Shown here in pieces: positions 36,168 through 45,580 of a stretch of 64,000 nucleotides of DNA; position 1 is the stretch's first letter; each line of letters opens with the position of its first letter. The position numbers and the translations under genes are program-made. The stretch lies in contig NZ_CP178732.1 of the NCBI RefSeq assembly GCF_047324175.1, positions 3,286,001 to 3,350,000 of the forward strand, written 5' to 3'. Source of the stretch: Acerihabitans sp015654925. GTDB lineage: Bacteria; Pseudomonadota; Gammaproteobacteria; Enterobacterales; Enterobacteriaceae. The notes under the pieces were generated by a model, which saw nothing but the letters and a program-made list of their open reading frames with translations, was not told the origin of the DNA and ran no database searches.

Positions 36168-37838
36168 TCAGCCCCAATACCAGGCCGCGACGTTCCAGCT
36201 ATCGATGCGTACGTTACCGTTCGGGATAATGTTCTCGGCGCCTTGTTTATGCCCCACCACATTGGCAAACGGGAACAACGGAAGAAACGGCATATCCTGA
36301 CGCACGATTTCCTCTATTTTCTGATAGATCTCTTTGCGTTGCGCCGGGACAAAGGTCTTGCTGCCTTCGTCGAGCAGGCGATCCACCGCCGGATTCTGAT
36401 ATTGGAAGGTATTCTGGCCCGCGCCGCCTTTGGCCGGTATCGACTTTGAATGGAGGTAGTCGGACGTATCGGGGTCCGACCCGGTCAGGAAACTGATCCC
36501 GACGATGGAGGAATCAAACTTCGACATCATCCAGAACTCGCCCCACATGACGGCCGGCGGCAGGTTGGCTATTTTCATTTCGATGCCGACATCCTGGAAC
36601 GTCTGCTGGAGAAATTGCTGCATTTGCTCGCGCAGGTGGTTACCGACCGTGGTGGAGTTATTAAATGACAGGCGCACGCCGTTCTTTTGACGAATCCCAT
36701 CCGGTCCCGGTTTCCAGCCGGCCCGATCGAGCAACTGTTTCGCCTTGTCGGGATTGAATTCATGTTTCGGCAGCGAAGGATGATAATAATAGGATTGCAT
36801 CGGCATATAGGTCTCCGTTTGCTTGGGCAATCCGTAATAAAGCGAATCAATGATGGTCTGTTTATCGATGGCATAATAAATCGCCTGCCGGACGGCCAGC
36901 TCCTGGAAGACCGGCTTGCCCAGGTTGAAGGCAAAGTTCTCCACCGTCGACCCGGAGACCACCTCCACCACCTTGCCCGGGAGTTTTTTGGCCTCATCGT
37001 AATGATCCGCCGAAATCCATTGCAGCCCGACGATATCGATATCCCCCGATGCGAACTGGGTATACATCACGTTAAGATCGGGAATGTATTTGTAAACAAC
37101 CCGTTCCAGATACGGCCCGGCGAGAAAATAATCGCTATTGGCGGTCAATTCAATATGATCGCCGGGAACGCGCTGACGCCATTTGAAAGGTCCGGTGCCC
37201 ACCGGCGCATTATTGAACGGCGCGGTGTTTTTATCCGCCACCGGCCCCAGGATATGTTCGGGCACCATGAAGGTTGACGATAGAATGGCGACATAAGGCG
37301 CGAACGGTTTTTCCATACGCCAGGTGATTTCCGTAGGCGACACAATCTTGATATCCCGCACCAGTTCATGGCCGGTCTTGCGCCAGCTGCGGAAATTGGG
37401 GTCGACCAGCAGGTCGAGGGTAAACTTGACATCTTTGGCGGTGAAAGGCTGGCCGTCGTGCCACTTGACGTTGTCGCGCAGTTTGATGCGAAAGTGCAGG
37501 CCATCGGCGGAAATTCCCCCGTTGTCCACCGTCGGCACCTCCACGGCCAGCGCAGGAGTAAACCTACCCTCCGGGTCAATGGCGAACAGCGGATCGAAAA
37601 GACTGAAATGCAGGCCCTCATCCACCTCGATATGCGGCAAATGCGGATTAAAGACGGTGGGTTCCTGCGAAAAACCGATAATCATCTGGCCTTTTCGCTG
37701 CGCAGGGGGAGCCGCCATCGCGCCTCCCACGCCGAACAGGTTGGGCAGCGCCAGCGAAGCGGCGCCGGAGGCCAGGTAAATCAGCGCCTGGCGGCGGGAA
37801 AGTCGGGGCAGCAGGTCAGTAAGCTTATCGGTCATCAT
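36168..37838 (-). CDS. ABC transporter substrate-binding protein (SBP_bac_5 family), Tat-type signal
   Basis: 556 aa periplasmic receptor. The N-terminus has LSRRQALIYLASGAASLALP, a plausible twin-arginine signal. The family signature KWHDGQPFTAKDVKFTLDLL is at about residue 125, followed by VGTGPFKWRQRVPGD and YFLAGPYLERVVYKYIPD. GAGGAAAC precedes the tandem ATG. It is transcribed with the two permeases; a 137-base gap separates it from the DppB-type gene. Confidence 0.92.
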   Translation of the reverse strand: MMTDKLTDLLPRLSRRQALIYLASGAASLALPNLFGVGGAMAAPPAQRKGQMIIGFSQEPTVFNPHLPHIEVDEGLHFSLFDPLFAIDPEGRFTPALAVEVPTVDNGGISADGLHFRIKLRDNVKWHDGQPFTAKDVKFTLDLLVDPNFRSWRKTGHELVRDIKIVSPTEITWRMEKPFAPYVAILSSTFMVPEHILGPVADKNTAPFNNAPVGTGPFKWRQRVPGDHIELTANSDYFLAGPYLERVVYKYIPDLNVMYTQFASGDIDIVGLQWISADHYDEAKKLPGKVVEVVSGSTVENFAFNLGKPVFQELAVRQAIYYAIDKQTIIDSLYYGLPKQTETYMPMQSYYYHPSLPKHEFNPDKAKQLLDRAGWKPGPDGIRQKNGVRLSFNNSTTVGNHLREQMQQFLQQTFQDVGIEMKIANLPPAVMWGEFWMMSKFDSSIVGISFLTGSDPDTSDYLHSKSIPAKGGAGQNTFQYQNPAVDRLLDEGSKTFVPAQRKEIYQKIEEIVRQDMPFLPLFPFANVVGHKQGAENIIPNGNVRIDSWNVAAWYWG

Positions 37839-37895
37839 GTTTCCTCGTGTTAAGGTCTAAATAACGACGTTACGACTAAACGTGCCGGCGGATAA

Positions 37896-39227
37896 TTACA
37901 CTCCGCTGATGATTTCGATTTTTGAACCGTCGGAAAACCGTGAAAAACGAAACGCGCCGGGGTCGACGACGGTGGGCCTGCCCAGCACCAAATCCGCCAT
38001 CAGGCGCCCCGCCGCCGGGCCGATACCGAATCCATGGCCGGAGAAACCGGTGGCGATAAAAAAGCCGGGTAGCTGGTCGACGGCGGAAATCACCGGCACC
38101 GCGTCGGGCACCACATCAATGCAGCCGGCCCAGCGCTGTAGGACTCGCGCCTGGCTAAACTGCGGGTAATGGCGGATCAGTTGTTGGAATGCGCGTTGGG
38201 AAAGCGGGACGGACGGGATCGGGTCCAGCACGCGGCAGTATTCAAACGGGCTGGCCTCATCCAATGCCCAGTTGCGGCTGATGCGCGCCTCATCCCAAAA
38301 GCGCCAGCCGAGACGCAAGCGCAAAGCGCGCCATTCGCTGCGCAACGCCGGCAGGAAATCACGGGCATAGCGAAACGAGTCGGGGACAATATCCACCACG
38401 TTCTCGGTCCCGGACGCCACGGTATAACCGCCGTCCTGCCGCTTGCGTATCGCGAAGTCGTCATACCACATGGCCGGTTCCGGCCCGCCGGCCACCGGCC
38501 CGGTGCGCAGCACGGTGTTCATGACTTTTAACTGCGGCAGCCGCAGGCCGGCACGGCCGGCAAACAGCCCCGACCAGGCCCCGCCCGCCAAAACCACGCT
38601 TTGGCATGAAATGACGCCCCGCTCGGTCACCACCGCCGATACCCGCCCCGCGCTGGTTTCAATGCCGCGCACCGCGCATTCGGTCAGAATCGACGCGCCC
38701 TGGCGGCGCGCCGCTTCGGCAAACGCGGGCGCCACTTTTTGCGGTTCGGCCCGGCCATCCTCGGGGGCATACAGCGCTCCGGCCACGGGTACCGTCGAGG
38801 AGGGAAACATCTGTTGAAACTGCCGGGCGTCAAGCAGGCGCGTGGTGAAGGGATAATCGTTAATCTGCGCAAGCCATCGCTGGTTCTCGGCCAGTTCTTT
38901 TTCCGTCCGGCAGGTAAAGGCAATGCCCGAGCGCTGATAACCGGTATCCGCCTCCAGGCGGCGGTCCAGGTCCCGCCAGATATCGAGCGACGCCGCCATC
39001 AGCGCGATCTCGCGCGGGTCGCGGCGCGAAAGCCTGACCCATCCCCAGTTGCGGCTGGATTGTTCGTGCCCGATACCGCCCTTTTCACACAGCGCGACGC
39101 TGAGCTTTTGCTCGGCCAGTTCCAGCGCCGTGGCGGCGCCGATAATGCCGCCGCCGATAACGACCACATCGGCTTGTTTTGGCAATGCAAGATCGCCATG
39201 GACAGGAACCACAAAAGGACCAGGCAT
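37896..39227 (-). CDS. FAD-dependent oxidoreductase (DAO family), SSRNWGW subtype
   Basis: 443 aa from the ATG at 39227 (MPGPFVVPVHGDLALP). FAD motif DVVVIGGGIIGAATALELAEQ is at about residues 21-41, CEKGGIGHEQSSRNWGWVR follows, and the C-terminus has GCIDVVPDAVPVIS and GFSGHGFGIGPAAGRLMADL. It is the first gene of the minus-strand cluster and the third paralogue of this subtype in the window. The ribosome binding site is weak (GAGAG), so an earlier start cannot be ruled out. Confidence 0.87.
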   Translation of the reverse strand: MPGPFVVPVHGDLALPKQADVVVIGGGIIGAATALELAEQKLSVALCEKGGIGHEQSSRNWGWVRLSRRDPREIALMAASLDIWRDLDRRLEADTGYQRSGIAFTCRTEKELAENQRWLAQINDYPFTTRLLDARQFQQMFPSSTVPVAGALYAPEDGRAEPQKVAPAFAEAARRQGASILTECAVRGIETSAGRVSAVVTERGVISCQSVVLAGGAWSGLFAGRAGLRLPQLKVMNTVLRTGPVAGGPEPAMWYDDFAIRKRQDGGYTVASGTENVVDIVPDSFRYARDFLPALRSEWRALRLRLGWRFWDEARISRNWALDEASPFEYCRVLDPIPSVPLSQRAFQQLIRHYPQFSQARVLQRWAGCIDVVPDAVPVISAVDQLPGFFIATGFSGHGFGIGPAAGRLMADLVLGRPTVVDPGAFRFSRFSDGSKIEIISGV

Positions 39228-39452
39228 AGATCCGCTCTCGATAATGTTAATGATGAATAGCCACGCCGGCGTCCGGCGCACATTTAAACCCCATCGCCGT
39301 CATGGCGCTATTAAGTCTTTGGGGAATGGCAAGCTTATTATTCGCGGCATCGAAATGATAATGCCGTTTTTTTAATGTCAATCAGGAAAATAAACCCCTG
39401 GCTAAATGAGTTGTTTTTTCTTATGCCGGCCGAAATATCCTTGAACTACTAT

Positions 39453-39950
39453 TTATTCAACCCCATCAAACGAGCCAGTTTCATTCAGCACTTTTTTGAA
39501 TACCTTAATAATAAAATTTTTTTCATACTCGGAAACCGACTGGAAAAATTCCGCTTCCTGCTCAGCCACCAGCCGGGTCACTTTTGTCGCTAATTCCTCG
39601 CCATGAGGAGTCAAATACAACTCTTGCGAGCGGCTGTCATCCTTTGAGATTTTGCGGATCAATAATCCCCGGCTCTCCAATTTCGTCACTAATCGTCCCA
39701 TGGCGGAACGGTCGCACATAATCGCCTCCGCTATAGCGGAAGGACGGATACCCGGATGCCGCGCCACGATAAGCAAGGTACTGATTTTCCCGGTCCCCTT
39801 GGCGACCTCAAGCCCGGCCAACTTTTTATCCAGATCCCGGGACACGGTGATATTTATGCTGCGAATATAGAAACTTAGCAGTTTACCCAATACACCCAGA
39901 TCCACTGATACGGCCGTTTCCTGACGGGGTCCGCTTCCCTGGTTTGTCAT
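39453..39950 (-). CDS. MarR family transcriptional regulator
   Basis: 165 aa winged-helix repressor. The wHTH reads GTGKISTLLIVARHPGIRPS, AIAEAIMCDRSAMGRLVTKL, and the wing LIRKISKDDSRSQELYLTP, followed by dimerisation helices. It is divergent from the ABC ATPase gene at 40303 and lies beside the oxidoreductase/transport cluster, so it likely controls one or both. A 19-base inverted repeat in the divergent gap is a candidate operator. Confidence 0.9.
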   Translation of the reverse strand: MTNQGSGPRQETAVSVDLGVLGKLLSFYIRSINITVSRDLDKKLAGLEVAKGTGKISTLLIVARHPGIRPSAIAEAIMCDRSAMGRLVTKLESRGLLIRKISKDDSRSQELYLTPHGEELATKVTRLVAEQEAEFFQSVSEYEKNFIIKVFKKVLNETGSFDGVE

Positions 39951-40302
39951 GGCGACCTCACGAAAAATTATTACGCATCGGGCTCGTTGTTAACAAAATT
40001 GCGCTTAATGTTACGGAAACATTATTGTTAAGTTAGTGGACGATTACAACTAGTTTTATAATAGTTTTTTCTTATTCACTTCATCCAATCGTTCGGCAAT
40101 GGCCATGGATATCGATGGCGGTATCGCGCCCATCAGGACATAAAGTTGCGATCATAATAAAAACCTATTTTAGATAACGCAGGCTGCTGTATATGTTGAT
40201 CGCTATACTTGAATATTGTTGATGCTGCGGAAAATATTAGCGAAACAATATCCCTGTTTAATTCTTTTTCATCCGGCTACCGGCAAAAAAGAGGCGTCTT
40301 TA
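39951..40302. other. Divergent promoter region between the marR-like gene and the ATPase gene
   Basis: A 352-base AT-rich gap holding promoters in both directions and the inverted repeat at 40006-40024. No gene is visible. Confidence 0.5.
40006..40024. promoter_or_regulatory. Candidate MarR operator
   Basis: TAATGTTACGGAAACATTA is an inverted repeat with perfect 7-base arms and a 5-base centre, about 56 bases upstream of the marR-like ATG. Size and placement fit a MarR dimer site. Confidence 0.5.
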
Positions 40303-41946
40303 ATGACAAATAGTGAAGCAGCCACGCATGACGTCATCTTATCCGTGCGCGATTTAACCATCACTTTACCCATGGGAATGGATCGCGAATATGCGGTAGA
40401 GAATATCAGCTTCGAACTCTATGCCGGTGAAATACTGTGTATTATTGGTGAATCCGGTTCGGGCAAATCCGTGACGGCCCATGCGGCGATGGGACTGCTA
40501 CCCAATGCGCTGACGGTTACCGGAGGTGAAATAATCCTGTCGGGTAAAAACCTGCTGCGCGAATCACCGGAATCGCTGCGCAGCGTGCAGGGACGCTGTA
40601 TTTCCATCGTATTCCAGGATCCCTTATCGGCGCTTAATCCCATCATGACCATTGGCCGGCAAATCACCGAGGTCATGGAAGCGCATCGGGTCGGCTCCCC
40701 GCAATCCCGCCAGGCAAAAGTGCTGTCGCTGCTTAACGAAGTGGATTTGCCCGATCCGCAGACGCTCCAGCACCAATATCCTTTTAACCTATCCGGCGGG
40801 CAGCGGCAGCGGGTGATGATCGCCATGGCGCTGGCGCTGGACCCCGATGTGCTGATCGCCGACGAACCCACCACCGCGCTGGATGTCACCACCCAGGCGC
40901 AAATTTTGCAGTTGATCCGCGCCATCCAGCGCCGCAAGCGGATGAGCGTCATGTTTATCACCCACGATTTCGGCGTGGTGGAGGATATTGCCGATCGGGT
41001 GCTGGTGATGCAAAGAGGGCGAATGGTGGAGTCCGGCGACGTGCGGCAGGTATTATCCCGGCCCGCGCATCCCTATACCCGACAGCTTATCGCCGCCGTT
41101 CCGCGTATGGCGAACCGGCCCCGGCCGGACAAGAAAAACGCCCCCATCGTGCTGCAAGTCAGCAATCTTAAAAAAACCTATCGGATAGCGGGCGGTTTTT
41201 TTTCGCGCGGGCGCCAGGTCGAGGCCTTGAAAAAGGTCAGTTTCAACATCCATAAAGGCCAGACCCTGGGGATTGTCGGCGAATCGGGCTCCGGGAAATC
41301 TTCCCTGGGACGTATTCTGGTCAAATTGCTGCCGGCGGATTCCGGGGAAATCATCTTTGACGGGCGCGATATTATTCCGCTTTCCGAGGCCGAGTTTCGC
41401 CCATTGCGCCCCTGGCTCCAGATGATTTTCCAAGATCCCTTCGCTTCGCTCAATCCGCGCCAGGACATCGGCACCATCCTGTCGGTCGGCCCGCTGACCC
41501 ACGGCGGGATGACCCGGAGCGAAGTCCGGCAAAAAGCGCTGCGCTTATTGTCGCTGGTTGGTATGGATGAAAGCGCCTATACCCGTTATCCCCACGAGTT
41601 TTCCGGCGGCCAGCGCCAGCGCATCGGTATCGCGCGGGCGCTGATGTTTGACCCGGTACTGCTGGTCGCCGACGAATCCGTTTCCGCGCTGGATGTCTCG
41701 ATACAGGCGCAGGTGCTGCAACTGCTGAGCGAGATCCAGCAAAAAACCCATGTCGCCATTATGTTCATTACGCACGATCTGCGGGTGGCGAGCCAGATTT
41801 GTGATGAAATCGCGGTGCTCTACCAGGGGGAAATCGTCGAGCAAGGCTCACCGCAACAGGTGTTCATGTCGCCGCGGCACGCCTACACGCAAAAACTGGT
41901 CGGCGCGATACCCGGCACCGAGCGCAGGGACAGCGGGTTATACTGA
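40303..41946 (+). CDS. ABC transporter ATPase with two nucleotide-binding domains (DppD-DppF fused type)
   Basis: 547 aa from the ATG at 40303, which has GAGG upstream; upstream in-frame starts add a non-homologous 29 residues. The first ABC domain has GESGSGKSVTAHAAMGLLP, LSGGQRQRVMIAMAL and VLIADEPTTALDVT; the second has GESGSGKSSLGRILVKLLP, FSGGQRQRIGIARAL and LLVADESVSALDVS, ending YTQKLVGAIPG. No other ATPase gene is in the 31-40 kb cluster, so this probably energises the two permeases at 34188 and 35080 although it is on the opposite strand. Confidence 0.92.
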   Translation: MTNSEAATHDVILSVRDLTITLPMGMDREYAVENISFELYAGEILCIIGESGSGKSVTAHAAMGLLPNALTVTGGEIILSGKNLLRESPESLRSVQGRCISIVFQDPLSALNPIMTIGRQITEVMEAHRVGSPQSRQAKVLSLLNEVDLPDPQTLQHQYPFNLSGGQRQRVMIAMALALDPDVLIADEPTTALDVTTQAQILQLIRAIQRRKRMSVMFITHDFGVVEDIADRVLVMQRGRMVESGDVRQVLSRPAHPYTRQLIAAVPRMANRPRPDKKNAPIVLQVSNLKKTYRIAGGFFSRGRQVEALKKVSFNIHKGQTLGIVGESGSGKSSLGRILVKLLPADSGEIIFDGRDIIPLSEAEFRPLRPWLQMIFQDPFASLNPRQDIGTILSVGPLTHGGMTRSEVRQKALRLLSLVGMDESAYTRYPHEFSGGQRQRIGIARALMFDPVLLVADESVSALDVSIQAQVLQLLSEIQQKTHVAIMFITHDLRVASQICDEIAVLYQGEIVEQGSPQQVFMSPRHAYTQKLVGAIPGTERRDSGLY

Positions 41947-42081
41947 CGGGGAACGGGCCGCGTGTTTTCAATGCCCTGAACGTCTTGTTGGTGCGGCGTT
42001 CAACGTGGGGCACGAGTAACGGCGGTTCAGCAACCTGAAACGATGCTTGGCGCGGCGCAGGCGCCTGGCATTAATGGGCAA
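41947..42081. other. Intergenic region after the ABC ATPase gene
   Basis: No gene. Start of an 811-base interval reaching yegW; the remainder holds the degraded fragment listed next and, from 42482, the yegW promoter side. Confidence 0.4.
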
Positions 42082-42481
42082 TCAATCCGATCGGCCATAA
42101 TGGCCCAGGGCTTGATAATGATATCCGAGAGTTTTTTTATCAACTGCTTGCAGTATTTTAGCCGGTTTGCCTTGCGGAGCGGGAATGCCGATATCCAGGC
42201 GCAGATTCCCTGGGTTAAAGCGCAATGTCATCCCGCGGGTTAGCGCCCCTTCCCGCGCGACATCAGAACGTATAATACGATGAAACTGCGGGTTTACCAA
42301 AGTTGCCTCGATGCCAAACATCCCTGAATGATATATCCGGGAAAGTCCCGCTAAAGGTGGCGATAAACACCGCCATGGTGGGTACCGATTTATCAACCAC
42401 CGGCACTTTGGCAACATAATCAATCATAAAGCCTTGAGCCAGATAAGACGGGCCGTTCTCGCCGATACGCAAGCCCACCAT
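42082..42481 (-). pseudogene. Degraded coding fragment, possibly a nucleoside hydrolase C-terminus
   Basis: Two overlapping minus-strand frames appear to continue one another across a frameshift near 42330-42340. The first reads GLRIGENGPSYLAQGFMIDY and VPTMAVFIATFSGTFPDIS; the second reads MFGIEATLVNPQFHRII, GALTRGMTLRFNPGN and GKPAKILQAVDKKTL. The order LTRGMT, GKPA, then VD is weakly reminiscent of the C-terminal part of inosine-uridine nucleoside hydrolases. That would fit the yegTUVW neighbourhood, but the resemblance is from memory and low certainty. The N-terminal half with the DxDxGxDD metal site is absent. Confidence 0.35.
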
Positions 42482-42757
42482 GATCCAGAACGATTTGCTA
42501 CGCTGCGATAGATCAAATTTATTATCTTTTTAGAGATCGTTCACGAAACCACCCATAATTGCCCAAGGCACACGCGAAGTTTGTAGGTAGGAGGCACATA
42601 CGCGGCGGAAGTCTGTCGCCCGGCCCCGCCACCGCGGGAGCATGACCGGCGATACGGTTACTGCCGGGCTATTCGCAGGGGGTGATAACTTGAGGAAATC
42701 GAACCGGGAAAACGCTACTATAAAGCACTTTTGACAGAGACAACGTTGTGAGCGGAT

Positions 42758-43501
42758 ATGGATTGGCAGGCAGAACTGATTAACAGCTTACAGGCGCGTT
42801 TTGGACAGCCGGACAAGTCCCCGCTCTACGTCAAGTTTGCCGAAACGGTGCAACAGGCGGTGAAATCCGGCGCTATCCCGCGCGACCAGCTCCTGCCGAG
42901 CGAGCGTGATTTCAGTCAATTATTGGGCATATCGCGCATTACCGTGCGCAAGGCCATGGCCGAGCTGGAAGAAAAAAGCGTGATTGTGCGCACCCGGGGC
43001 TTTGGCACCTATATTAACGATCGCCTGGAGTATTCGTTAAAAGAGGCGCGCGGATTTTCGCAGCAGATGATCTTGCAAGGCAAGAATCCGGATACGCTGT
43101 GGATCAAGAAAAGCATTGTCGCCTGTAGCCCAGACGTTTCCACTCAGCTCAGGCTGCCGGCTAACAGCGAGGTGTTCCTGCTTAAGCGCATACGCTACCT
43201 GGATGATGAGCCGGTATCCATCGAGGAGTCGTATGTTCCCACCGCCTTGATCGGCGATATCAATGATATCAGCCTATCGCTCTACGATTATTTTAAACGT
43301 CAGAACATCGCCTTGCAGCGCACCCACAGCTGGGTTACCGCCCGGATGCCCGATGAAGAGTTTCGCAAACATATCAGCTTGAGCGACAAGGTGCCCGTGC
43401 TGATCATCAAACAGGTGGCTTTCGACGACCGCGATAGGCCGATTGAATACAGCATCAGCTACTGCCGGGCCGATCTCTATGTGTTTGTGGCGGAAGAATA
43501 A
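42758..43501 (+). CDS. yegW: GntR family (HutC/UTRA) transcriptional regulator YegW
   Basis: 247 aa. The N-terminal winged helix includes SPLYVKFAETVQQAVKSGAI, LLPSERDFSQLLGISRITVR and KAMAELEEKSVIVRTRGFGT; the C-terminal UTRA ligand domain includes EYSLKEARGFSQQMI, VFLLKRIRYLDDEPVSIEES and PIEYSISYCRADLYVFV. These stretches align closely with my memory of E. coli YegW (248 aa). It is convergent with yegV, 14 bases apart, the same layout as in E. coli. It probably represses yegTUV in response to a sugar or nucleoside-derived ligand. Confidence 0.93.
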   Translation: MDWQAELINSLQARFGQPDKSPLYVKFAETVQQAVKSGAIPRDQLLPSERDFSQLLGISRITVRKAMAELEEKSVIVRTRGFGTYINDRLEYSLKEARGFSQQMILQGKNPDTLWIKKSIVACSPDVSTQLRLPANSEVFLLKRIRYLDDEPVSIEESYVPTALIGDINDISLSLYDYFKRQNIALQRTHSWVTARMPDEEFRKHISLSDKVPVLIIKQVAFDDRDRPIEYSISYCRADLYVFVAEE

Positions 43502-43515
43502 TCCCCCGCCAGCCG

Positions 43516-44514
43516 TTAAATCCCGCGATCGCGTAAATATTGCCTGAGTTCCTCCCGCCGGGGCGCGCAATCACCGCCCCGGCGGCTGACTACAAACGAC
43601 GCCGCAGAATTACCCAGCGCGACCGCGTCCCGCAGCGACCAGCCCGACGCCAGGCCGGCCAGCACGCCGCCGGCATGGCTATCGCCGGCGCCGATGGTAT
43701 CCACCACCGTTGCCTCGACCGCCGCTATCCAGCCAGCCGTAGCCACATCGCAGTAATAGGCGCCCTCGCTGTCCATGCGGATAATCAGCGGGCAGCGATA
43801 ACGTTGCCGCCATAGGTCCGCCAGCGCGTCGATATCCGCGGCGCCGAACGGCGCCGGAGCGGACGTGGGCGACAGATACGCATAGACATGCTCCGCTTCC
43901 TGCCGGTTAAGCGAAACGATCGGCCTGAGCGCCAGCAGTTTTTCCCACTGCGCCGGCGCGAGATGCGTAATGCGCGGACCCAGGTCGATAAACGGGGTGA
44001 CGCTGGCCGGCAGGGTCGCCAGCCAGGCCAGCAGAATATCGCCGGCGGCCGAGGTGAGCTGATACCCCGACAGATAGACCAGCGCCCCGGGCAGGACGGC
44101 GAGCTGCGCCAGCATAGCGGCCGACCACTGGTTTTCCACCCCGCTGACGGAAAGAAACGTCCGCTCGCCGTTCGGCTCGACCAAGGCCAGGCACCAGCCA
44201 TTATCACCACTGTCGACATGAATGCCGCTGGTGATATTTTTCTCGCGCAGCGCCCGGGTAATGATATCCGCCCAGACGCCGGTGCCCAGCGGCAAGGCGT
44301 TGAGCGAGTCCAGCCCCAGGCGAGACAGGGTGATGGCTATATTCAGGGCGCATCCCCCAACGTTTACCCCCTGCTGGCGCAGCTCGATATCGCCGCCGCT
44401 ACGCGGCAAAGAATCGGCTGCGGCGATAACGTCCACCACCGCGGCGCCAATAACGCAGATTTGCCGCTGATTAACCAGCCGGTCCAGATCCACGCGCAGA
44501 CTACTGTTTGGCAT
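43516..44514 (-). CDS. yegV: PfkB family carbohydrate kinase YegV
   Basis: Ribokinase-fold kinase phosphorylating a sugar or nucleoside. The ATG at 44514 has GAGGAGG about 7 bases upstream and gives 332 aa, close to E. coli YegV. Motifs: an N-terminal ICVIGAAVVDVIA, the substrate di-glycine region QGVNVGGCALNIAITLSRLG, and the anion-hole/catalytic DTIGAGDSHAGGVLAGLASG near the C-terminus, where Asp of GAGD is the base. It overlaps the yegU stop by 14 bases, so translation is coupled. The physiological substrate of YegV is not established. Confidence 0.92.
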   Translation of the reverse strand: MPNSSLRVDLDRLVNQRQICVIGAAVVDVIAAADSLPRSGGDIELRQQGVNVGGCALNIAITLSRLGLDSLNALPLGTGVWADIITRALREKNITSGIHVDSGDNGWCLALVEPNGERTFLSVSGVENQWSAAMLAQLAVLPGALVYLSGYQLTSAAGDILLAWLATLPASVTPFIDLGPRITHLAPAQWEKLLALRPIVSLNRQEAEHVYAYLSPTSAPAPFGAADIDALADLWRQRYRCPLIIRMDSEGAYYCDVATAGWIAAVEATVVDTIGAGDSHAGGVLAGLASGWSLRDAVALGNSAASFVVSRRGGDCAPRREELRQYLRDRGI

Positions 44515-45526
44515 GCTTCTCCTCCTCAAGGGCGCGCAAGCGCGACAGCGCCCGGCTGTAGTAGCTAAAATCAAGGTGATTGACGCTATCCAATTGGGCC
44601 TTTAACGCTGAATCGATATTTTCGGCTCCGTGCAGCGCGCCGCATATCGCCGTGGCCATCGCGCCGATGGTATCGGTATCGCCGCCCAGGTTGGCGCACA
44701 ACACCGCGCAGCGGTTGGGGTCGGTTTGCGCCAGTTCCACCATGGCGATCGCGGCCGGCACCGATTCGATCGTCGCGGTACCGGCGCCGACCAACTGATA
44801 AATGCGATCCATGGTATGTTCCACGCCGCAGGTGGTCCTGACGACCTGTAGCGCCATTTCAACCCGCGCGGCCATCGATGCGCTGAAAGTCGTCACTCTT
44901 TTTTCCTGCGCGGCTTTCGCCACCGCGGGCAATTGGTCGGTGATATGTTGCCAGCCGGCCCCCTCAATCGCTTTGGATATGGCCCAGGCAATTACCGTCG
45001 CGCCCGCGACGGCTACGTCGGATTTATGCGTCGGGCTCGATGCCAGCTCCACCCGGGAAATAAAATCGGCCAGTGAGTGGGTGGGCACCATACACCCCAG
45101 GGGCGCGATGCGCATCGCGGCGCCGTTGGTCATGCCGTTATTTTCCAGGCTGGCGATCGGCGCGCCTTGTTCAATGGCGCGAAGGGCTATTTTTGATGTT
45201 GGACCGAGCACATTTTTATTAAAAGCATCGAAACGTAACGCCCAATTAAGGATATTGCTCCCGATAACCTCTGGGTTTACCTGTCCGTCGCAGGCAATCA
45301 ACGCATCGGCCAGCGCCATGGCCATCGAGGTGTCGTCGGTGAATTCCGCCGCGGTAAAATAACATGCCGCGTTGTTTTCCTGCGGTCCAGGCAAGAAGCG
45401 ATCGATCCAGCCAAAGTGGCTCTTGACTCGCGAACGCGGCCAGAGCTCGGAAGGCATCCCCATGGCATCACCGAGGGATTGCCCATATAACACACCCAAA
45501 ATGCGATCTTCTGTACTTAATGACAT
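44501..45526 (-). CDS. yegU: ADP-ribosylglycohydrolase family protein YegU
   Basis: 341 aa protein of the DraG/ARH fold, predicted to hydrolyse an N-glycosidic bond using a Mg2+ pair. Ligand-type motifs: LGVLYGQSLGDAMGMPSE at the start, FTDDTSMAMALADAL (first Asp pair) and ANLGGDTDTIGAMATAICGA (C-terminal Asp pair). It is between the transporter and kinase genes of the yegTUV operon, 54 bases after yegT. In this setting a nucleoside-like or glycoside substrate, imported by YegT and then phosphorylated by YegV, is a better guess than protein de-ADP-ribosylation. Confidence 0.92.
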   Translation of the reverse strand: MSLSTEDRILGVLYGQSLGDAMGMPSELWPRSRVKSHFGWIDRFLPGPQENNAACYFTAAEFTDDTSMAMALADALIACDGQVNPEVIGSNILNWALRFDAFNKNVLGPTSKIALRAIEQGAPIASLENNGMTNGAAMRIAPLGCMVPTHSLADFISRVELASSPTHKSDVAVAGATVIAWAISKAIEGAGWQHITDQLPAVAKAAQEKRVTTFSASMAARVEMALQVVRTTCGVEHTMDRIYQLVGAGTATIESVPAAIAMVELAQTDPNRCAVLCANLGGDTDTIGAMATAICGALHGAENIDSALKAQLDSVNHLDFSYYSRALSRLRALEEEKHAKQ

Positions 45527-45580
45527 AGTGCTTCCTTAATTTCCCGGGGCGGCCCACCAGACATCGCCCGCGGCATGCGG

